From Centropus unirufus (lineage: Eukaryota; Chordata; Aves; Cuculiformes; Centropidae): 64,000 bases of DNA. Position numbers and translations under genes: made by a program. Below are positions 37,158-50,800 of this stretch, in pieces (the stretch's first letter is position 1; the number at the start of each line of letters is the position of its first letter). The notes below the pieces were generated by a model. It did no database searches. It was not told the origin of the DNA and worked only from the letters and a program-made list of their open reading frames with translations. The stretch is from contig VYZI01000109.1 of the NCBI GenBank assembly GCA_013397695.1, forward strand, positions 186,001-250,000, written 5' to 3'.

Positions 37158-39779
37158 CTCCGGGGTGCAGAGGAGAGAAGCGCCTACATGGATTTGGAAA
37201 TAACATATCCCATGTCACCAGTATCCCACCAGACACCCTCTTCAGGCTATGAAATACCCACACATGATGTAACATAACCCCCCGCACCCCCCAGGGCAGC
37301 TAATCAAAGGTTAATTGCTGTACTCCACCACTGCAACTCACAAACCCCCAAAAATGCTGATTTGAACAGGGGCTACACACCTTGGCTCCACCATCACTCT
37401 AGGCTGCCTCAGCCACCTGCACTGGGAACACCTATGGGGAGTCAGAGCATGGACAGCATATGCCTCCCTGCCATAGTCTCCAGAATATTTTATACTGGTA
37501 ACTTATGAAAAAAAACCCCAAACACATAGAAAAGGGAAAAAAAAAAAGAGTAATAAGGAATTAGATGAGTTTTAATAATTCTGAGATTACTTTTTATAGG
37601 AAAACTGGTTCTGAGAAAGGTCTCTAAACATATTTTTATTAACAAACCTTTTAGCAGCTGTGGAAATCATGTGTGGCTGTCAGCATCCCCAGTGAGCCTC
37701 CCAGCAGTCCATGGATGACCACAGTCCGGCAGAAAACATGCGCTGGTTACATTTTGCATCTGCCAGAAGTGTGCTCTCAGCTGCCTCTCACCATTCTGAA
37801 GCCCTTGGACCATGATGGAGATTGAATTTCCTGACTGACCTCGCTGCTGCCCAGGAGAAATTGGAGCTGAGGCTCACTGCAGGGTTCAAGTTTCACAAGT
37901 CTTCCCAATTCAAATGGGATTTTTTCAGGAGACCCAGTTTGATATCAACTGATTCCAGTGAGGGTGGAAAGGACAAGCCAGAGATGCTGGAGCCTGCAGA
38001 TCTAGCCCAGGAGGACACAACAGGCACCCATCCCACACACCGCTCTTCTAGCGCTTCCTGCTGCAACCCAGAAGCACATCAAGCCTCGATGTGCCAATGT
38101 GCCCGATATTAACCAGTCGCAAACGGAGGCCACACACATTGTACGAGCAACCCCAGCTCAGGCTTTGCAGAGCCCCTGATCCCTCCACAAGGTTCACCCA
38201 CATCTCTGCCTTGGCAGCCCGGCCTGCCTCAGCGGGGAGCTGTGCACCTTGCTGGAAGGGCACATGAGGAGAAACTATTTTTAACTGACCTGGCAATCCA
38301 GCTTAGTGCCAGCGGGGGTGACACTTCGCACCCTCTCAGACTGGCTTGTGCTGAGGGTTTTGCAAAAATCAGCATTTAAAAGGCAAATCAGCAGCAGCAA
38401 CTGTTGAGGAGGGAGGGGAGGGGGGTCAGGTGCTGTTTATCTCCCTTTAGTGTCAGAAGAAAGGGTCAGAAACGAGACAGAACCACCTGGAGGTGTAATT
38501 CTCCAGCAAAGAACACACTGGCTGGTTGATGCAAGCTTCATGTCCCTGCCACTTTCCTGCTCCTCCCAGGCCAGAACAAATTCTTTCAAAAAAATACTGC
38601 AATGTTTTGTGATCTGCCTCAATCTTCCAGCTCCCCCAGCTGGGGCAATGTCAGCTTCATGAGATGCAAGAGGGTCCTTAAAGAATCCTGCCTCACATAG
38701 CTGTGTATCACCACTGAGAGCCACCAACCTTCAGCCTTAACATCATTCTATCAGTGGATAATGGATAAAGATGGATGGATGGATGGATGGATGGATGGAT
38801 GGATGGATGGATGGATGGATGGATGGATGGATGGATGGATGGATGGATGGATACACTGGTCCCCAGCACACCCATGTGGATACACACAGAGGATCATGCA
38901 CACCCACTGCCAGCTCCTGCCCCAGCCTCATGGACACAGCCCCTCCAGGCTGCTCCCCCAGTTATAACAGACCCTGGGAAACCTGCACCCCTGAGCTGGA
39001 AGAGCCGCACAGATGCCATTACTTTGGGATGTTTATGTTACAGGCACAGCCCTTTGCTGTACACTTTTTCTCTTCTACTCCAAATCCACGACTGTGTTTC
39101 CCTGGAAGCCTGGCCGCCCTTAGCTTGTGTCACAACCCGGCGGACGTGCCAAACGAAGTGTATTTGCATGCCCAAATGAACAGCTCAGAGGCACAGCTAA
39201 ACTGCTCACCAGAAAACGGACCGACAGGCAGCAACTGAACAACACCAAAGCCTGTTACATTTGAAGTCCTGTGGGTGTTTTTAAACTTTCACTGCACCAA
39301 GTGCTGAAACTTCTTTTTTTTTTTTGATCCCTTGAAGTCTCCAGTGCCAGGGAGCAAAGGTCCCAGCCTTTCCGGACACCCAGAGGCGCTCCTCATCCGC
39401 TCTGGCTGCCGTCCTTTCCTGGGCCTGATGCGGAGCGCTTTCTCCCATCCTTCTCTGGCTGAGCCATTCCTGGTTGCCCCCCTCACCAGTTCACAAGCAC
39501 TTTCGGGGCTGCCTCCCGACTCTCTTTGCTAAAGGTACTTACAGATACGCATGGAGCTCAGTCCATCCCTGGGGGCTGCTGAGGAGGGGCCCCTAATTTT
39601 GGTGTTTTGGCTCTAGTTCTCTTTTCTGGCCTTTGGGCTGCTGCGAGAGGCACACTTGGGCCATGCCACAGGAGGAAGGCAGGGATGCTCTCTCAGCCAA
39701 CAAGGGACACGCGAGGCTCCTTGGGACACTCGTGCTTGTCTCCAGACCCGAGAGGTCTGCGCTGCCCCTTCCCGAGGGA
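37158..39779. other. Region upstream of the DDO start, probably a 5' intron
   Basis: No coding sequence was recognised. If DDO is transcribed from the CpG-rich block at 39.8-40.3 kb, this is an intron in its 5' untranslated region. It contains a GGAT microsatellite, listed separately, and otherwise nothing I can name. Confidence 0.5.
38771..38852. repeat. (ATGG)n tetranucleotide microsatellite
   Basis: About 20 perfect ATGG units. The array is open in all forward frames, so the Met-Asp-Gly-Trp repeat and its reverse Ile-His-Pro-Ser repeat are spurious proteins. Confidence 0.98.
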
Positions 39780-40340
39780 GCAGGGCTGGCTGATCCCAGG
39801 CAGGCGCGGAGGTTCAGCTCGGCGCGGACGGCAGGGATCCCGCACTCCCCGCACGCGCCAGTCCCGCGTGTCCAGACCCGCGCGCCGGGCTGAGCCCCGG
39901 GTGCCGGGATCCTTCAGCTGGAGCTCCCCTCCCCGACTGGGAAGCACAGCCCGAAAATAAACCCGGGGAGCGGGCAATACCTGGCGAGGAGGCGGCCGCC
40001 GGGTTCTGCCTGGGAGCCGGGCTCTCCCGGGAAGCGGAGCAGGAGAGGCCGGGGGGCGCTGCGGGCTGCCCGCGTCCCCCGCGTCCCCCTCCGGAGGAGC
40101 TGTTTGTGCCGGGCAAAGGCCGCCTCCAGCGCTGGCATCCAGCCCGGAGAGCCGGGAAGCCTGCGCTGCCCTTCCCTGCCGCCCGCTGGCTCCCTCCGGG
40201 CTGTGCCCGCGGCGCTCCAGAGGAGGCTCAAATCGCTTTCCCTCTCTTAGGAGCGATAAGGTTCGCTCTGAACATTCCCGAAGTTGCCCCGGTGGTGGCG
40301 GGGACGCAGCGTGTGCGTGGCCTGGGGCGATTCAGCCCTC
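39780..40340 (-). promoter_or_regulatory. DDO: CpG-rich block, likely DDO promoter and 5' non-coding exon
   Basis: A sharply GC- and CpG-rich stretch about 2.6-3.2 kb upstream of the DDO start codon. On the minus strand it contains a good donor site, CGCCAG followed by GTATTG, with the exon ending at 39981. A transcript starting here could splice to just before the DDO ATG. In-frame extension of DDO from this exon does not work with the acceptors I could see, so the exon is probably untranslated. This is inference from base composition and position. Confidence 0.5.
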
Positions 40341-43300
40341 ACAGCCAGCCAGGACGGTCTGGATTAACCTTTTTTCATCAGAAAGTCACAAGTTGGTCGA
40401 AAACAAACGTTTCTGCAGTCATCGCTGGGATACAGCAGGGATTCCCGGCTCCCAGGGTGCTTCCCTGCGGGCAGGACGTCTGGGCTGGCACTTGAAAAAC
40501 GAAATTGTTGATGGGCTTGGGATATTGATTGTAAAAACATACACTATTTTAGGTCACTGGAGGATAGGTGCAACAGCTTTGGACAGAAGCCTTTTAGATA
40601 TGGAAATCTTTTCTTCAAATATAAGCAGAGGTCACAGTGATTAAATGATCAAAATTAAAATTATCCACTCTTTCTCGTCTTGAGGTTCTACTTCTTATTG
40701 CCTGTAATTTTGCCAGTTTTAAATTATTTGGACTGAAATGTACAGTGATGGATGTTTATGCAAAGGTGAATGTTTCGGGGAATTCCCAGTGTGTCTTTTC
40801 CTAAGAATGAGGTTCAGGCAATGCATGCTGGTTTGCAGTACTAACTCTTACAGTGATTTCATTCAGAATCTCATACTTTTCCATGCACTGAAGCATATCG
40901 GAAGAATGAACACACTATGCTTTGCCATACTTTAGGATGAAGAGCGAGCTTTGCTTGTCACCTCTTTCCAAATATTCTAGATGGTTGACTTCCCACCACA
41001 AATGCTTGCTTATCCATGCAAGGATCTATAAGGCCAAGCAATTTCAACTCCTTATTGCTGCCTTTGTTTTCCCATTACCTCTGATTTGCTGAAATGAACA
41101 GCACAATATAGAGCCTCGTTGGGCTGACACCCAGAGCCTTGACTAAACTAAGATATGAGAAGTTTTTTTTGCTACAGATGTTGGGGGTTTCTTAGGAAAG
41201 ATGTGAAAAAGCACTAGGGACAAAAGACTCTGCATAACAGCCCAACTGCCAAAGACTCCCTGGATGTTTGTGTGCATATATTATTCCATGTATTGTGCAA
41301 AGTATATAAATCTGAACTAACAAATTAGCTAAATAGTATTTCAAGCAACATTCACCTATTTGTATTTCAAGAACGCTCCTGACACACTGTGATAGTGGTT
41401 ATTGTACCCTTTGCCTGAGTGCAAGCATGATTTGGTCACCCAGGAAGAGTGCCCCAGGCTTCTGGCACAGAACAAACACAATCCTGATTATACTTGTATC
41501 ATTTCCTGAACAATGACCGGCAGTGGCATCCCAGCACCCCCTCAACCCCGCTTGAGCAGTGCTTAAGAAGTGTTTCCCTTTACCTTAGAATTCCCTTTGC
41601 TCTGTGCCCTCTCTTGAAAAGAGCAAGAGTGATAAGCAGACATTAATTCTGTGAACACTGCAGTTGTGATCTTATGAATGACAGAGATCTCTGCCACTTC
41701 TTAAACCAGTTCAAAGATCAAGTCAAGCATCAATGGCAAGTTATGTTTCAGCAAAAAGGTTATGCTGCTCTTCATTTTTCTGTTTTCTTGTGTTATTTAC
41801 TTATTTCTGTTGGAATTCTGTCAATATGAGGAAGAAACTGGCAATACCGACATTCCTATGGAAAAGCATTATGAAAGTATTTACTCAGAAATTTCCCATT
41901 TGTCCCTGGTTCTTTTGCTATGTTCCTGATCACCTCAGTCAAAACTGCTTTATTTTTTTCCTCATCACTGGCAATGAAACTATGGAGAGCACCTTCACAA
42001 GGATCAACCCTTGGTGCTGTTTTTTTCTTATTTCTTTGCAAATCTGTTCATCTCCCCACAAAATAATATGAGGCAACACTGATAACGAGATGCCTGTGAG
42101 CACTCCTTGGCTGAATCCTTATCTGGCACAAACACCTGAGCAGTATCCAAGCCTGTGTGTGTTAGACATGAATGCAGAAAGAAATACAATTTGTTACTAA
42201 ATGAGATATTCCCTATTACTTCTGATTATTCATATACCTAGGATAGAAATTTCCTTGAAAGAGCTGCTTTTATATACAAACATCTTTGCCCTCATTTTAA
42301 TATATCTATCCTATTAAAAGATAGTTCTCCATTGGAGGTACATACTTTTTAGGTTGATTTTTCTCAGCTTGATTGAACTCAGTGCTCTTGAAACCAGTAT
42401 CAGAGGTGATTAAAATTTCCCACCTTTAGCAAACAAATATTTGAGAAGACTTTTGGTGGGCTGGTCTTAATGTTTTTCATCTCTTATATAACATTTCCTG
42501 TAACAAACCCATTCCCTATGGTTATCTTCAGGGAGGAACCTAAACCACCTGGCAAGAACATATAAAGTCATTAAAACATGAACAATGAAACCAAGTGACG
42601 GATGTAACCTTATCAGAAAACTTAAAGGAAGCATGGAAAATTGAGCAATTTGCACTAATTAGAGATTTAAGGGAAGTGGAAAATAAATAGGCTTCTGACA
42701 AGGGTTAAGGAAACAAATCACAAAGAATAGAGCTGTACTAGATTGCTGTAGTTCTCATTTTCCTTGCTCTGTATGCCCAGTCCAGGTCCTGTATCCGGAA
42801 CTTACAGTTAGATTTCACATTCACTGAAGAGCAACTGGTTACCAGTTATATTGTTTTGTTATTCCTAGTGTCACTACTCTTTTTTTTTTTGTTTTGTTTT
42901 GTCAATTCATAACCATTCTACAGTATCTGTAAGTATTTTTGTCACTGATCAATGTATCCAGGGAACTACTCCCCCAGCTAGCTTCTGCAACTAAAACAAA
43001 AAAATAATCATTCAGGTAAATGCAAAATGTCACATTCTTAATGCACATTTTGTCATAGTTAACACATTACCCAAACCTTAGTTTATATCTGCAAACACAG
43101 ACAGGGAGAAGACACACGTGATACCTGCCGCTCTAAACCATGGGATTTCCCTGGAACCAGCCCAGCTCCTACAAGGGAGCAGGTACCAAACTGAGAGTTG
43201 GTGATAGAAGTTCATTAAATTACATTAAGGGGTAAAGAATAAACGAGGTGTCTTTAACTATTCTTGTACATAATTGCAGATGATAAATACACACTAAAAG

Positions 43301-46300
43301 CCCCATTAACATACATTGTATTAGACCCACATACTCGAGGTAAACCAACTCCTTCCCATGAATACAGATGTCCCCCAGGTTATCAAAATGCACACTCCAC
43401 TTGGTACAAAATCTTGCGCAAAACTATGACATTACCAGTACTTAGCTATACCCTAATCTTTCTTCATGAGAAATATAACAATGCAGACACTATTCTGTTG
43501 CATTTACTGTATTTTTTCCTGACAAAATATCCTTGTTCTTTTGTCAGCACTCTTATTTATTTATTTCAATCTTTGAGTTTAATTTTCCCCCATTAATCTG
43601 TTGCAGGATTTAAAAAAGCATCGCAAAAGATATGTTTGTACAAGCAGACAAGACAAATCCAGACCCTCCTTTTTTGCAGCCATAAATGACTTTATGGCAT
43701 CATGCCTTGATGGCACAAGTGACCTTGCATTTTGTAAGCTCTTGGGAAAGGCTCTCACAGGCCTTGCATGTTGCTGAGCCTAATGCCATGAAGGTTTCCC
43801 AAGTGACTGCACATAAGAAGCTGGTAAAAATAAGCCATGAGAGATACAGGAGAATTCCATATTCCTCCATACCAATGCTGGGATTTCAGACCATCTTCTG
43901 TTTCCACAGAGCCACTACTTGAAAGACCTCAGCCTTCAGGCAGGATTCACTCCCTTGTTTGGACATTCAGGGTATCACCCAAAGCGTTTGACACAAGAGT
44001 GCACATAGTTAGGATAATATTTTTTTTTTTTCACATAGATGTTTAAATTATAGAAATTTGCACACAGGCATTGAAGTCAGTTATTGAAATAGAAAACACA
44101 TCTGTTTAAAAATATAAATTCAAAATATCAAGCACATTTACTTATAACTTTTCCCAGTTATCATTTAACTAATTATAATTGCTCTAATTGCTCTATTTAT
44201 ACCAACAAAGTATGTCCTTAACAAACTTTAAGGCTGTCTAATAAAATATGACATCAAATTTAGGACAAAACCATTTGTCATTGTGCAATAGTGACCAGCA
44301 ATTAAGACAGGTAAGTACTCTACTCCAGTACCTCATAAAAGTATTATTTAACTCCAGAGACATTGATCAGCACAATAAATTTGCACTAAGATAGAGATGA
44401 CAAATGCAAACGTAACTTAAGAACTCAGATAAGAAACTATGAAAAGGAATTGTTTTCATAAGCAACAAGAGGAAAATATGCCCCACAGGACCAGAAACTT
44501 TTGTTCTAAAACTCAGTGCTCTCTTGTGAGAGGATTTAAGTAGTCTATGAATATTTAAGAGAAAGAAATCAGCTCACCCTGTCTATGCTACATTTATAAT
44601 ACATGAATAGTGTTGAACATGGTTTTATTCACATGGAAAAAACAAGCAAACAGAAATGCTAGAGACATATAGAGACATGCTATTTCCTTTTTTTGCAGTA
44701 ATATCTTTCTTCAGGTTTAAGAATATGAAATCCCAAGGCATCCTCTAAGCTATTCATGCATAAAATCACAAAAGCTGTACCTGTAGATCAATAAACTTTT
44801 TATTTCAAGGGAAAAAAGTAACAGCATTAGTTCAGGGAAATTCATGCCTCATTTGAATCAAGCACAAAACACCAACTGACTTCAGTGACAGAAGGAACTG
44901 GCTTTCCAGATTAAAAGCCATTAAGCTACATTGTATTTTAGAATCCTCATTAAGTTTTAGCCTCTAAGGATTGCTCACTATCATTGTACATTTAAGTATT
45001 TTCTTTTTTCTTTTTTTTTTTTTCTTTACCTTATGTGTACTGATAATGGATGACCAGGTCCTGAATCCTTCAAGTCCAAGGAATGCATAATATGCATTGA
45101 GGGTTCTTAGTAGGGTAACCCCAAATCAGTTATTTGTCAAGTAAGAAGTAGAAGAAGTAATTTTAATTGTTCTAAAGAACAATTTACATTATTAGAACAA
45201 TGTACTTTATTAGAAATAGACTGTACTCTCCCCAGCATCTGAGACTAAGAAGTTTAAGATAGGACTTTGTACTAATAAAAGAGGAAATATCATTGTGAAG
45301 AACCCTAAAATAATGCAAGTACTTGGAGCTTGGCAGGAGGAGTGAAGAGATGGTGGCCGTGGTGTCAAACAATACCGGTTCAATTCCTTCTTAAGTGTAT
45401 TCCATGATGTTTGGTGGGGTTTTTTGGTTCTGCATGGTTAAACCCTTGCTTAAGACAGGGCGTGCAAAGTTTGGCGACAGATCTTGCAGATAAGGAAGAT
45501 TTTTTTCTGCTCTGGGAAGTTGGAGAGGGATCTGAAAGCAGTGGAAGAATACCAGCTCTGCTCTTCATCAAAATAAAAAGCCACAGAACGTGAGTAATCC
45601 TATCTTCTGTCATCAAAGTATGATTCGAGTCGTTGGCTGCATAATGATGGGATTACTCACACGGGTAAGTTCAAGCACATGCTTTTGCTGAACTAATACA
45701 TCTGGACAGAAGCCATAGTATTCTACACGGTTCTCTAGAGATTCTCTGTGCAAATACTGAAACACCAATCAGATTGAGGGAGCATAAATATCCCTTTCTG
45801 CTTCCCATGTAACTATCATGTGGAAACTCCCTGAACTTAAACTTATTGAACTTTGCTTTGTTCGAAGCCTGTCAGCCCTCATATAGAATGTGATTTTATC
45901 CTAATACCAGAACCAAAATGCCACTTGACACTCTAGGGCAGTGCAGTGAAGAAAAAAGTATTTTATAAGGGAATATAAACCATTATTCTGCCTTCAGAAG
46001 GCATTGAAACTAATATGACTGTGCAGATATAATTGAAAAACATGATCAAGCTCTGTAGCATATAGAATATTTATCTACAGTAATGTAGATATCTTGTTTT
46101 GAGGGAACATGACAAAGAAGTAAACAAGGAAGACTTGTTTTGATGAGATTGTACCAGCTAGTATCAGAGTAAGGCCTAAGATGAGAAAATGCTGGTTTCA
46201 AACCAGGCATGACAGGATTGATGCAGGCTAGGCAAAAGAGGGCTGTCTGAATCCCAAGACACAGAACCTTCACGTGCAGCCACCTCAAATTAAAGGTGAG

Positions 46301-47651
46301 AAAGTGAAGAGGATACAGATCCTCAGGCAAGGAAGAATCCTCCAGGACTGGAGGTAGACTGAAAAAGGAGAGGTGGGACAGAAAGCTATAACAGTAGCAG
46401 CCAGAATTATTTGCATTTCTATCTGTTTTCTGTGGTCCACAGTCATACAGCACAATCACTGCCCAGAAAAAAAGTGTTGATGCACACTTGAGGTGCAACA
46501 AGAGTGGGACATTGTTTAGAGACACTGACTAAAATTACTAGAGTAACTGGTAACTCTTCTGTTAATCAGTGTCCTTCAGTTACCATTTTTAAGATATAAT
46601 TTTCTAACTGATCTTGCATGGTACAAGCGAAAAAAATGAGCTACAGACAGCAGATTTATGAGAAAAATACTATGTAGATACCATGTCTACTAAACAATAA
46701 TTAATAAGTCCACCTCTGTGCAGAGGGACTTATTAAGATCCATTTGTCACTTATTCTGCTTTACTGAGGACTGAGAAGGTCTTGATGGAGGCATTTGACA
46801 AAGCTGCTGGTGTAGCTCTTGAAAGTTGTGAAGAATCTGATGCTAGATCTGAGCTGCAATAAGGGAGAAGGGGAGCACAGAAATAATGGTCTGGAATGAA
46901 TATGACTTTCAAAGGCATCAGGCATTTTAGTTGTACTTACACTAAAAAGAACTTATTAAGACAGCAGCAGATCCAGTGAACATTTTTTCTAAACCATTAA
47001 TGAAAACACATTTGCCATTCAACAGAATGAACAGTATAGAAGCTGTTTGCACATTTTGCAAACCTAGTATTATTTTTTTCAGTCAGAAGCTGTTTCACAG
47101 AATACTTTCATTAGCAATGGCACCTTTTCTAGTAGCAAATTTGAAAAAAAAAAGAATAAGTTAGTTATACCTTGAAATTATTGCTATTACAATGCAATGT
47201 TAAAGCTTATATCTCGAATTACAACTGTTTGAGTTGACCATGTTTTGAAGTCCCAAGCCTGTAGCTGTAAGCTGTAACAGGCGAGAGCGGATGACACACT
47301 CTGTGGTGGGTTTACAAATTTAACCACAGAAAATGTGAGGGAAAGAATTGGCACATTTTTTACATACATGCAGTCAGGTAGGTTCCAGTTTCTAGTGTAA
47401 TTGTTCCAACCAGTCACAGCAAGTCAGATAGGTTTTCTAAAGCCTGGGTAAGCCTGACAAGTGATCTAGAAGTCCTATCAAATTTTTCTCAGTCACGTGG
47501 AAAAGGTTTTATATACTCACTGTGTTGAAAAGGCAAGACTAGATACAAATTAAAAGGCACAGATGTTATAGAAGACTCACATTTCTGGAATAATACATAT
47601 ATTAGAAATTATATAAAGATTACAATTTGGAACAGCCATTTTTCTGTTGCT
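40341..47651. other. Non-coding stretch between DDO and SLC22A16
   Basis: Seven kilobases of AT-rich sequence with no recognised gene, RNA or large repeat. Some homopolymer T tracts occur (about 42883-42901, 45001-45026). Its right end should include the SLC22A16 3' UTR. Confidence 0.5.
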
Positions 47652-47656
47652 TTATT
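47651..47656 (-). terminator. SLC22A16: AATAAA hexamer overlapping the SLC22A16 stop codon
   Basis: On the minus strand the coding end reads GAG AAA TAA AGC, so AATAAA includes the TAA stop at 47654-47652. If used, cleavage would leave a 3' UTR of only about 10-30 bases. I found no other canonical hexamer close downstream. Function is uncertain. Confidence 0.35.
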
Positions 47657-47864
47657 TCTCGATGTTGACTGTTTCTTGACCGAACATCTCCATCTTTTCT
47701 AATGCCGCACCACTGTGTGCTGGAGGAGTCTTTCCTGAACAGCTTTTCTTTTTTCTTCCCATTTCTGTAGCTTCCTCCAAAGTATTAGTCAATGGTTTTC
47801 CCAGTGTTTCTGGAAGCATTATAGTTAATATTCCACTCAGAAGAGCCATGATTCCAACAAGCAA
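47652..47864 (-). CDS. SLC22A16: SLC22A16 last coding exon
   Basis: After acceptor TTTCTTCTAG it encodes LLVGIMALLSGILTIMLPET, completing the last membrane helix, then LGKPL and a hydrophilic tail with a KKKS basic cluster. It ends VNIEK at a TAA stop. The helix matches human well. The tail is diverged, as expected for a cytoplasmic end. Confidence 0.93.
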   Translation of the reverse strand: MLVGIMALLSGILTIMLPETLGKPLTNTLEEATEMGRKKKSCSGKTPPAHSGAALEKMEMFGQETVNIEK

Positions 47865-50800
47865 CTAGAAGAAATAAACAGCTGCTGTTGAAATGAAAGG
47901 TTGAAACGTTTTTCAAGTTATGCATATCTTTGATCTTGCTTAAAAGTACATTTAAAATAAGGCACAAGGAACTGTATGTAAAGCAAAGATCATAAATCCT
48001 AAATGTTGACTGTGTAAAAGATCTGACTTTTTTGGCATAAATGAAAAATTATGCAGCAGAATTAATGAAGGGCAGGTACAATATTTTGTTCCACAAGTGA
48101 TCAATACAGCACAAGCAGGAATACTTCTGTTTGAGAGAACAGAATACACATATCTTAATTTAGTATTTTTACTATCAATTAGAAATGTATTCTGATTCTA
48201 GGATTGTACACATTTATTTTTACATGCACGTTCTTATAGCTACAATTTCCCTGCCCCCTGTAATCTCAATTTGCGCTCCAGCTCCTGAACCAATTCCCCC
48301 TGTACCTGTGTGCCTGTTCCTCCTGCACTCAGCAAGATAAGAATTTATCAGGATGGATTGTTGGCCTGAAGTCCCAGAAGTGCACAACCCTGTTCAGGAG
48401 AGCACTTCAGCAGATAAGGATTCTGGGTCTCAACAGGAATACTTAGCTAAACTACAGTTGCAAAGATGCGTTAGCAGCGTGGGCAGCTACTGGCACTTGC
48501 ACTGGGATCACATCAATTATCAATAGTGTATCACAGGTGTATAATAGGTGTTATCAATAGTGTACACAGTTCTGTAACAACAGCTTAACTTTGGCATGAG
48601 TGGTGCAAGGATCATGATCATGCGGGGTAAATGCAGAAGCACACAAGGGCTCCACGAGTATCTTTTCTTTTTTTGTAATTTCTGTGCCTTGTTCAGTGGG
48701 AACAATTCAAACTTTCCCTCTCTGAAGTACAGAACAGCATTAAAATCCTGACATTCTTCCAAAGCCACATCATAAATGACCCGAATCTCTCTTGATAGAA
48801 ATGCTTCCACAGAAAACATCGTGCCTGGCCTCAGTGTTTTTCCATTTTATAACTGTGCTCTGACACGCCGCATAATCTTTATCTTGCCCTGTGCTGATTC
48901 TCAGGTCTGTCTTGTTTAATACTTTCTTTTTAAGTGTGGGAGAAAGCATTTGAGACAGAGAGCTTGAGCCAAGAACTGGCCAGCTACCTTAAGACAGAAA
49001 GGTACTTTAAAATTTGAATTCTCCAGGAGCAGTGCTATTTTAATGCAAATGCAGTTTGTTGCTTGGGCTTCCCTCCCTCCAAAAGAAGGGGACAGCTTGT
49101 CTCAAGCACTCTTTTGAGAAGCACAATTCACACTGTTGCATAAACTTCTCTTTTGCACCTCTGTTTAAATTACAGAGGCTGGCAAAATAAAGCAAAATAC
49201 TGTCGAATACTATAAACTACAGGGAAAATAAAAGACGCATGCTCTTACTGTAAGAATTTTTTTAAAAATACCCTAGCAGTGAAGGGACCAGAGGAAATGG
49301 CACTGACTGACAAACTGAGGGAAATCTTTGCAGGCATATGTATGTGTGCCATGGGTGATATTTCAAAATACATTCCAAGATAATAAACTTTGAATGTCAA
49401 AACTCTTCTCCACTCTTAAAACATGATTTTCTGCCATGGTGAGACAAGACAAATTGACACCTGGCAGCTGCTCCATAGTAACCTCCCTTAGGCACATCCT
49501 TGAGACTCTCAAAAATTTATATTTGAGGTCACTGAGGGCTGTTAAGGATATTGAAGCTTATGGATACCCTTAAATTGGGAGTTTATGAGAGCACAGTCAC
49601 TACTGATGCCCAACAGAACAAGGTTAAAGCAACACTGTGTGCTTTGAGTATTTGTGTCTTCTCTGTTTCAGTTAGTTTTTCAGACACTTGGCATTCTTCT
49701 CATGTTTTCCTTTCTCATGAGTCTAGTCTTATTCCTCTGAAAGCTCTCACTATTCCGTACGCATACACACCACCATCTTTCCTGCCTTTTCATCTCAGCT
49801 CTCTTAACTCTTCCATCAGGTGTTGGGGTTTTTTTTTCAGTGTGAAATCTGCTGCATATCGACAAATTCAGTGAGTTTCCCTGATCCTACAAAGGTCACG
49901 ACAGAATATGAAACAATTAAGTCACAGTACATTAATGAAACGACTTCTCAAATGTTATTTGCCTTCTCAGGGGCAGCAATCACACTTATTAACAAAATCA
50001 CTCACAGTTAGTTCAAGCAAGTCTTTTGCATTCTTATCTTGGCATACACTCCTTCATGAGGCATCTGACATACTTTAGCTCTTTGCTTGCTCATAACAGA
50101 TGTGTACTTTTAGCATGTATGTACTTTATTACGTATATAATTCTGCATCAGAAAATATTCTTCTAATACACTTAATGAATAAAATGGTTATGGATTAAAG
50201 TGTACTATTGTCCCAAGTATGTAAGTATGTTTAAGCTCCATTGAAGTTAATTTGCGATTGTTTCTTCAGGGTCTTAATTTGAAATCTGACTTTCTGCCCA
50301 GTCAAACTCTAAAAGTATTCCCAACACTCCAATACAGCCAGAAGCTTCTAACAGCTACCATAGATAACTTCAAAAGAAGACTTACCACCATTTTTCATGT
50401 CTTCCTGCCTACCTGGAGCGGCAATTTTAATTTCACAGTGGTCTAAGACCAGGACTTAAAATAATATCCCTACAAAATAACACTTTTATTTCTGAGAACA
50501 GATGATTATTCTATTTTGCTATCTATATTTATATTGTCACGTAAAGGTTCTGAACCAATCTCAAATGTCATCTTATTTACAGAAAAACCTGCTTCACTAA
50601 AAAAAAGATTAGATTTTTGTCCTGGAAATCCACTACTATTAGGATTTAAGTTCATTTAACTTTACTGGCTGAAGGGGAGGTTTTAATTAAATTTATGATT
50701 TATGTGAGAGAAAAATCAAATCTCTTAAAGGGCTAGCATAACATAATTCTTAACAGCTGAAAAACAGAAATATGTTATACAGGGAGAAGTTGCTTTACCC

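Noticed and set aside
38743..39238. Met-Asp-Gly-Trp and Ile-His-Pro-Ser repeat proteins
   Set aside because: These are translations of the ATGG microsatellite. No flanking motif, splice signal or family match.
39607..40495. 100-130 codon frames in the 39.6-40.5 kb CpG-rich block
   Set aside because: GC-rich sequence has few stop codons. The frames overlap on both strands and show no family motif.
45340..45400. GGTTCAATTCC, resembling a tRNA T-arm
   Set aside because: No matching acceptor stem, D-arm or anticodon arm upstream.
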